DNA of 19,567 nt from an uncultured Acinetobacter sp. (GTDB taxonomy: Bacteria > Pseudomonadota > Gammaproteobacteria > Pseudomonadales > Moraxellaceae), in contig CAAFWA010000119.1 in NCBI GenBank assembly GCA_900766635.1, positions 1 to 19,567 on the forward strand. The letters run 5' to 3'. The notes under the pieces were generated by a model, which did not search any database, was not told the origin of the DNA, and saw nothing but the letters and a program-made list of their open reading frames with translations. The position numbers and the translations under genes were made by a program. Positions 15,399 to 19,567 of this stretch are shown one piece after another; the stretch's first letter is position 1, and each line of letters opens with the position of its first letter.

Positions 15399-15704
15399 TT
15401 ACCAGCTTGCCTTAACAACGCCAGGTACATCACCTTGCATTACTGTATCACGTAGTTTGTTACGGCTTAAACCGAACTTACGGAAGTAACCATGAGGACG
15501 ACCAGTTAAACCACAACGGTTACGTAGACGTACTGGAGATGCATTACGTGGTAATGCTTGTAATTTCATCATCGCTTCGAAACGTTCTTCATCTGATGCA
15601 TTTACGTTTGCGATGATTGCTTTTAATTCAGCACGTTTCGCAGCGTATTTAGCAACAGTAGCTTCGCGTTTAAATTCGCGATTAATCATACTCTTCTTAG
15701 CCAT
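15399..15704 (-). CDS. rpsN: 30S ribosomal protein S14 (zinc-free type)
   Basis: A 101-residue S14 of the 30S head. It is the long form without the CxxC pairs of zinc-binding S14 and has the same length as in E. coli. The C-terminal motif [20 protein letters not shown] is highly conserved. Its Shine-Dalgarno AGAGG overlaps the end of rplE, so the two are probably translationally coupled. Confidence 0.99.
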   Translation of the reverse strand: MAKKSMINREFKREATVAKYAAKRAELKAIIANVNASDEERFEAMMKLQALPRNASPVRLRNRCGLTGRPHGYFRKFGLSRNKLRDTVMQGDVPGVVKASW

Positions 15705-15713
15705 ATCGACCTC

Positions 15714-16250
15714 TTATTTGAACGGGAAGCCGAATGCACGCATAAGCGCACGGCCTTCGTCATCGGTGCGAGCAGTCGTAGTGATGGTAATGTCCATACC
15801 ACGAATACGATCAATCTTATCAAAATCGATTTCAGGGAACATGATTTGTTCCTTAAGACCCATTGAGTAGTTACCACGACCATCAAATGATTTCGCAGAG
15901 AAACCACGGAAGTCACGGATACGAGGGATCGCGATTGAGATTAGACGGTCTAAGAATTCGTACATGCGTTCGCCGCGTAAAGTAACTTTACAACCGATCG
16001 GCCAACCATCACGGATTTTGAAACCAGCGATTGATTTACGCGCTAATGTAAGCACTGGTTTTTGACCAGCAATTGCTTGCATATCCGCTAAAGCACCATC
16101 AAGGAGTTTTTTGTCAGCAGCAGCAGCGCCAACACCCATGTTGATAGTAATTTTAGTAATGCGTGGAATTTCCATCACATTTTTAACACCTAAAGTCTCT
16201 TGTAATTGAGCTTTAAGTTCGTCGTTGTAACGTGTTTTAAGTCTGGCCAT
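15714..16250 (-). CDS. rplE: 50S ribosomal protein L5
   Basis: A 178-residue 5S rRNA-binding protein (E. coli L5 has 179 with Met) that contacts the P-site tRNA and S13. [54 protein letters not shown] and the C-terminal [20 protein letters not shown] are typical. It follows rplX by 16 bp. Confidence 0.99.
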   Translation of the reverse strand: MARLKTRYNDELKAQLQETLGVKNVMEIPRITKITINMGVGAAAADKKLLDGALADMQAIAGQKPVLTLARKSIAGFKIRDGWPIGCKVTLRGERMYEFLDRLISIAIPRIRDFRGFSAKSFDGRGNYSMGLKEQIMFPEIDFDKIDRIRGMDITITTTARTDDEGRALMRAFGFPFK

Positions 16251-16266
16251 AGCCTAATTCAACCTA

Positions 16267-16584
16267 TTACTTCGCTACCGCCACTGATTCACCAGTAGAT
16301 TTGTAAACGCGAGTTTTCACGCCTTCTACTACTTGGTAACCAACACGGTCAGCCTTTTGGGTTGCAGCATTAAAAATTGCCACGTTTGAGATATGAAGCG
16401 AAGCTTCTTGTGTAACGATAGCGCCTTCAGCACCCGTTGCACGGTTAGGCTTTTGATGCTTCTTAACCAAGTTCAAGCCTTCAACAAGAACGCGGTCGTT
16501 TGAAACAGACAGAACAGTACCCTGTTTGCCTTTTTCTTTACCTGCGATCACAATTACTTGATCGCCTTTTTTAATCTTAGCCAT
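16267..16584 (-). CDS. rplX: 50S ribosomal protein L24
   Basis: A 105-residue assembly initiator of the large subunit (E. coli L24 has 104). The KOW motif spans about residues 5-24 ([20 protein letters not shown]), followed by [12 protein letters not shown], which is characteristic. It lies 9 bp behind rplN as second gene of the spc operon. Confidence 0.99.
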   Translation of the reverse strand: MAKIKKGDQVIVIAGKEKGKQGTVLSVSNDRVLVEGLNLVKKHQKPNRATGAEGAIVTQEASLHISNVAIFNAATQKADRVGYQVVEGVKTRVYKSTGESVAVAK

Positions 16585-16593
16585 GAGTGCCTC

Positions 16594-16962
16594 TTATAGA
16601 ACTTCAGGAGCCAATGAAATAATTTTCATGAACTGTTCAGTACGAAGTTCACGAGTCACTGGTCCGAAAATACGAGTCGCAATCGGCGCTTTGTTGTTGT
16701 TCAAAATAACAGCTGCGTTATCGTCGAAACGAATCACAGAACCGTCTGCACGACGGATACCGAATTTTGTACGTACAACTACAGCATTCATCACGTCACC
16801 TTTTTTAACACGTGCGCGTGGAATTGCTTCTTTTACAGTAACTTTAATGATGTCGCCAACAGAAGCATAACGACGATGTGAACCACCAAGTACTTTGATA
16901 CATTGTACGCGGCGAGCACCACTGTTGTCTGCTACGTCGAGCATACTTTCGGTTTGAATCAT
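16594..16962 (-). CDS. rplN: 50S ribosomal protein L14
   Basis: A 122-residue protein (E. coli L14 has 123) at the subunit interface, part of intersubunit bridges. [20 protein letters not shown] and the C-terminal [24 protein letters not shown] are diagnostic. First gene of the spc operon. A GGAG lies shortly before the ATG, and the 91-bp gap to rpsQ carries a hairpin and a promoter-like sequence. Confidence 0.99.
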   Translation of the reverse strand: MIQTESMLDVADNSGARRVQCIKVLGGSHRRYASVGDIIKVTVKEAIPRARVKKGDVMNAVVVRTKFGIRRADGSVIRFDDNAAVILNNNKAPIATRIFGPVTRELRTEQFMKIISLAPEVL

Positions 16963-16985
16963 TGCCCTACTCCAAAACCGAGCAA

Positions 16986-17035
16986 CATCGGTCAGAATTT
17001 CGAAAGGCTCAAAGAGTACTCGAAATTGACCGATG
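16986..17035 (-). promoter_or_regulatory. large hairpin at the S10/spc operon junction
   Basis: On the minus strand the 5' arm CATCGGTCAATTTCGA (17035-17020) pairs with the 3' arm TCGAAATTCTGACCGATG (17003-16986) through 16 base pairs with one 2-base bulge (TC), across a 16-base loop. No T run follows, so it is not a classical terminator. It may be an RNA-processing site, attenuator or mRNA stabiliser between rpsQ and rplN. Confidence 0.75.
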
Positions 17036-17041
17036 ATGCAA
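17013..17041 (-). promoter_or_regulatory. possible spc operon promoter
   Basis: On the minus strand TTGCAT (17041-17036) and TACTCT (17018-17013) are spaced 17 bp. Each matches only about half the consensus, but the spacing is ideal and E. coli also has the spc promoter between rpsQ and rplN. The -10 falls in the loop of the hairpin at 16986-17035. Confidence 0.35.
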
Positions 17042-17053
17042 CAAGAACGTTAA

Positions 17054-17311
17054 TTACTCAGCTGCTGCTTCAATAACTTCAACTAAAGTCCAAGACTTAG
17101 TTTTAGACATTGGGCGGCATTCTTTAATGGTTACAACGTCGCCTAATTTAGCTGTGTTGTTCTCATCATGAGCGTGTAATTTTGTTGAACGGCGAATTGA
17201 TTTGCCATACAACGGGTGTTGAACGCGGCGTTCGATAAGCACAACGATAGACTTGTCCATCTTGTCGCTTACTACTTTGCCTGTTAACGTGCGAACTGTT
17301 TGCTCACTCAT
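17054..17311 (-). CDS. rpsQ: 30S ribosomal protein S17
   Basis: An 85-residue OB-fold protein (E. coli S17 has 84) and primary binder of the 5' domain of 16S rRNA. It contains [18 protein letters not shown], the basic loop [23 protein letters not shown] and [18 protein letters not shown], all typical. Its ATG overlaps the rpmC stop codon as ATGA, so translation is coupled. Last gene of the S10 operon. Confidence 0.99.
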   Translation of the reverse strand: MSEQTVRTLTGKVVSDKMDKSIVVLIERRVQHPLYGKSIRRSTKLHAHDENNTAKLGDVVTIKECRPMSKTKSWTLVEVIEAAAE

Positions 17312-17505
17312 TGTCCGTTCCCCTGTTTTTCGGTAAGGAGGGTCTTAATACGAGCAATAGTTTTACGAGTTAACGCAACTTCGTGCGATTTACCCAATTG
17401 ACCAGTTGCTTTCGCCATACGAAGACGGAATTGGTTAAGCTGTTGCTCATCAAGCAAAGCTGTCAACTCTTCTACCGACTTTTCACGTAGATCTTTAGTT
17501 TTCAT
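17308..17505 (-). CDS. rpmC: 50S ribosomal protein L29
   Basis: A 65-residue helical protein (E. coli L29 has 63) next to the tunnel exit, where signal recognition particle and trigger factor dock nearby on L23. [32 protein letters not shown] and [13 protein letters not shown] are typical. Its first base overlaps the last base of the rplP stop codon (TAATG), and its stop overlaps the rpsQ start by 4 bp. Confidence 0.99.
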   Translation of the reverse strand: MKTKDLREKSVEELTALLDEQQLNQFRLRMAKATGQLGKSHEVALTRKTIARIKTLLTEKQGNGQ

Positions 17506-17918
17506 TACATTACCGTCCGAGTCACGATAGTGGTTTTAAACGGAAGTTTAGCAGCTGCAAGTACAAATGCTTCGCGCGCTAATTCTTCGTTTACACCATC
17601 AATTTCGTACAAGACTTTACCTGGTTTGATTTCGCAAACCCAATATTCCACAGAACCTTTACCTTTACCCATACGAACTTCTAATGGTTTATTAGTAATT
17701 GGTTTGTCTGGGAAAACACGGATAAAGATCTTACCACCACGTTTAATACGACGGCTGATTGTACGACGAGCAGCTTCAATTTGACGCGCAGTCATACGAC
17801 CACGTTCAAGTGATTTAAGCGCGATAGTACCAAAAGATACTGAGCTACCGCGGTGAGCAAGACCAGTGTTACGGCCTTTTTGCACCTTACGGAATTTCAT
17901 ACGTTTAGGTTGCAACAT
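17505..17918 (-). CDS. rplP: 50S ribosomal protein L16
   Basis: A 137-residue late-assembly protein (E. coli L16 has 136) that contacts the A-site tRNA elbow and is required for peptidyl transferase activity. [19 protein letters not shown] is the standard start. [14 protein letters not shown] is conserved and contains R82, equivalent to E. coli R81, the arginine hydroxylated by RoxA (YcfD); whether that happens here depends on a RoxA homologue elsewhere. It starts 3 bp after rpsC. Confidence 0.99.
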   Translation of the reverse strand: MLQPKRMKFRKVQKGRNTGLAHRGSSVSFGTIALKSLERGRMTARQIEAARRTISRRIKRGGKIFIRVFPDKPITNKPLEVRMGKGKGSVEYWVCEIKPGKVLYEIDGVNEELAREAFVLAAAKLPFKTTIVTRTVM

Positions 17919-17921
17919 GGA

Positions 17922-18674
17922 TTATTCTCCTTTTTCAGCAGAACGATCATTGCGGCGACCACGACGCTCTTGACCTTCACCACGACCGCGACCGCGTTTA
18001 GCTGGACGTTCTTCAGCAGGAGCTGGGTTCATGACTTGTTTCATGCCACCAAGGATCTCACCGCGGAATACCCAAACTTTAACACCAATCGTACCGTAAG
18101 TAGTCTCAGCACGTACTGAAGAGTAGTCGATGTCCGCACGAAGCGTATGTAGAGGCACACGGCCTTCACGATACCATTCTGTACGAGCGATCTCAGCACC
18201 ACCTAAACGGCCTGAAACTTCAACTTTGATACCTTTAGCACCAGCACGCATAGAGTTTTGAACCGCACGCTTCATAGCACGACGGAACATTACACGTTTT
18301 TCTAATTGAGAAGCGATACCTTCAGCAACTAGACGCGCGTCTAAGTCAGGACGATCGATTTCGTTGATGCTTACTTGCGCAGGAACACCCATAATGGCTG
18401 TTAATTCGCGTTGTAATTTCTCAATGTCTTCGCCTTTTTTACCGATAACGATACCAGGACGAGCAGTGCTAATCGTAATTTTAGCAGCGCCAGTAGGACG
18501 TTCGATAAGAATATTGCTGATCATTGCATTCTTAAGTTTTTTGTTCAAAAACTCGCGAACTTGCAAATCTTTAAGCAAGTATTCAGCGTATTGTTTCGGA
18601 TTCGCATACCAATTAGCGTTATGACGTTTCACAACACCTAGGCGGATACCGATTGGATGAACCTTCTGACCCAT
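17922..18674 (-). CDS. rpsC: 30S ribosomal protein S3
   Basis: A 250-residue protein at the mRNA entry channel, with helicase-assisting basic residues. The N-terminal domain begins [20 protein letters not shown], the KH domain carries the GxxG loop as GKKG at 78-81 ([15 protein letters not shown]), and the C-terminal S3 domain includes [21 protein letters not shown]. It is longer than E. coli S3 (233) because of a C-terminal Arg/Gly/Glu-rich tail of about 30 residues. It starts 1 bp after rplV. Confidence 0.99.
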   Translation of the reverse strand: MGQKVHPIGIRLGVVKRHNANWYANPKQYAEYLLKDLQVREFLNKKLKNAMISNILIERPTGAAKITISTARPGIVIGKKGEDIEKLQRELTAIMGVPAQVSINEIDRPDLDARLVAEGIASQLEKRVMFRRAMKRAVQNSMRAGAKGIKVEVSGRLGGAEIARTEWYREGRVPLHTLRADIDYSSVRAETTYGTIGVKVWVFRGEILGGMKQVMNPAPAEERPAKRGRGRGEGQERRGRRNDRSAEKGE

Positions 18675-18675
18675 A

Positions 18676-19008
18676 TCAAACCCCTACCTTAACGGTGATG
18701 TGACAAGTACGCTTAGTAATACGATCTGCACGGCCTTTAGCACGTGGCAAAATACGTTTAAGGCTCATGCCTTCATCAACGTAGATCGTAGAAACTTTAA
18801 GATCGTCTACATCTAAACTGTTGTTATGTTCAGCGTTTGCAATCGCAGATTCCAATGCTTTTTTAACTAAAACTGCAGCTTTTTTGTTGCTGAAGTTTAA
18901 AATGTTTAAAGCATGCGCAACAGATTTGCCGCGGATCAAGTCTGCAACCAAACGTGCTTTTTGTGCCGAGATAGCGGCACCGCGTAATTTAGCAGTAACT
19001 TCCATCAT
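18676..19008 (-). CDS. rplV: 50S ribosomal protein L22
   Basis: A 110-residue protein, the length of E. coli L22, whose extended beta-hairpin (about 80-97, [17 protein letters not shown]) lines the narrow part of the exit tunnel. The Leu-Lys-Arg at 83-85 aligns with E. coli Met-Lys-Arg 82-84, whose deletion gives macrolide resistance; it is intact here. Two adjacent ATGs exist (19008 and 19005). AAGG is 4 bases from the first and 7 from the second, so initiation may be at the second. Confidence 0.98.
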   Translation of the reverse strand: MMEVTAKLRGAAISAQKARLVADLIRGKSVAHALNILNFSNKKAAVLVKKALESAIANAEHNNSLDVDDLKVSTIYVDEGMSLKRILPRAKGRADRITKRTCHITVKVGV

Positions 19009-19014
19009 AGCACC

Positions 19015-19290
19015 TTAGCGTTTAGATTTCTTATCAACACCGTGACCACGATAGGTACGAGTTGGCGCGAATTCACCGAGTTTATGACCAACCATGTGTT
19101 CAGATACGATCACTGGAACATGGTTACGACCATTATGAACAGAAATTGTTAAACCAACAAAATCCGGGAGGATCATCGAACGACGCGACCAAGTTTTGAT
19201 CGGCTTACGGTTATTAGCCGCGATAGCCGCTTCAACCTTAGCGAACAAGTGCGCATCGACGAATGGGCCTTTTTTCAGAGAACGAGGCAT
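19015..19290 (-). CDS. rpsS: 30S ribosomal protein S19
   Basis: A 91-residue protein of the 30S head that binds 16S rRNA with S13 (E. coli S19 has 92). [40 protein letters not shown] and [16 protein letters not shown] are all conserved. It lies between rplB (19-bp gap) and rplV (6-bp gap). Confidence 0.99.
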   Translation of the reverse strand: MPRSLKKGPFVDAHLFAKVEAAIAANNRKPIKTWSRRSMILPDFVGLTISVHNGRNHVPVIVSEHMVGHKLGEFAPTRTYRGHGVDKKSKR

Positions 19291-19309
19291 TGTCAGATTC
19301 CTTTACTTG

Positions 19310-19567
19310 TTACTTAACGCGACGGTCGCGAATAATCATCTTAGTCGTACGCTTATTGGTACGTGTCTTGTACCCTTTAGCTTTTTGACCCCATGGGCTT
19401 ACAGGTTGAATACCTTTGTTACGCCCTTCACCACCACCGTGTGGGTGATCAACTGGGTTCATTGCAGAACCACGAACGGCAGGTCTAACGCCCATATGTC
19501 TTTTAACACCGGCTTTACCGATTGATGTGATTTCGTGTTCAAGGTTTCCAACTTGACCGATTGTTGC
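19310..19567 (-). CDS. rplB: 50S ribosomal protein L2, C-terminal part
   Basis: The last 85 codons of L2, truncated by the window edge, so the start lies beyond 19567. The reading begins [20 protein letters not shown] and includes [14 protein letters not shown], the most conserved L2 motif, whose histidine corresponds to E. coli H229 near the peptidyl transferase centre. The protein ends in a basic tail ([19 protein letters not shown]). The internal ATG at 19495 is not the true start. Confidence 0.98.
   Translation of the reverse strand, partial: ATIGQVGNLEHEITSIGKAGVKRHMGVRPAVRGSAMNPVDHPHGGGEGRNKGIQPVSPWGQKAKGYKTRTNKRTTKMIIRDRRVK

Noticed and set aside
16986..17035. The S10/spc hairpin as a Rho-independent terminator
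   Set aside because: No T run follows the stem on the minus strand, and the spc genes downstream need S10-linked or local transcription.
1..19567. Search for CRISPR arrays, insertion sequences, integrases and defence genes
   Set aside because: No regularly spaced repeats, transposase motifs or defence domains were seen. The only notable repeats are the tRNA-Arg pair and the terminator pair.

Overview
The window looks like a chromosomal segment of a gammaproteobacterium of the Moraxellaceae, most likely an Acinetobacter. This rests on the moderately AT-rich DNA, the sizes and sequences of the ribosomal proteins, the order tRNA-Arg/tRNA-Ser then rnr, and my recall of Acinetobacter proteins. 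No database was searched. Nearly everything is core housekeeping DNA. I see no phage, insertion sequence, CRISPR array, integrase or defence gene.

Left part (1-983): three tRNA genes on the minus strand. tRNA-Ser(GCT) and tRNA-Arg(ACG) form one unit ending in a terminator. A second, sequence-identical tRNA-Arg(ACG) lies about 460 bp further on. A small gene for a cysteine-rich, zinc-ribbon-like protein sits between the two Arg copies.

Middle part (984-7684, plus strand): rnr (RNase R), a small AT-rich lipoprotein gene, prlC (oligopeptidase A), a YheV-type zinc-ribbon gene, a membrane-anchored coiled-coil protein of unknown role, and an EamA-type transporter. rnr and the lipoprotein gene end in 30-bp identical terminators, so the lipoprotein gene looks like a cassette bracketed by direct repeats. 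On the minus strand sdhE and a ygfX-like gene (8283-7659) form an overlapping pair. ygfX also overlaps the transporter gene tail-to-tail by 26 bp.

Right part (8477-19567, minus strand): the S10-spc-alpha ribosomal super-operon in canonical order. Reading in the direction of transcription: rplB (partial), rpsS, rplV, rpsC, rplP, rpmC, rpsQ; rplN, rplX, rplE, rpsN, rpsH, rplF, rplR, rpsE, rpmD, rplO, secY, rpmJ; rpsM, rpsK, rpsD, rpoA, rplQ; then a strong terminator. rpmJ and rpmD are short genes read directly from the sequence. The genes are packed with gaps of 0-20 bp, except at two junctions: rpsQ/rplN (S10/spc) and rpmJ/rpsM (spc/alpha). Each of these holds a sizeable hairpin and a plausible sigma-70 promoter. 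In both, the promoter is placed so that a locally started transcript would lack the 5' arm of the hairpin, while read-through RNA could fold it.

I found no strong case for a wholly new system. The best leads are the two junction structures, the twin-terminator lipoprotein cassette and the zinc-ribbon gene between duplicated tRNA-Arg genes.
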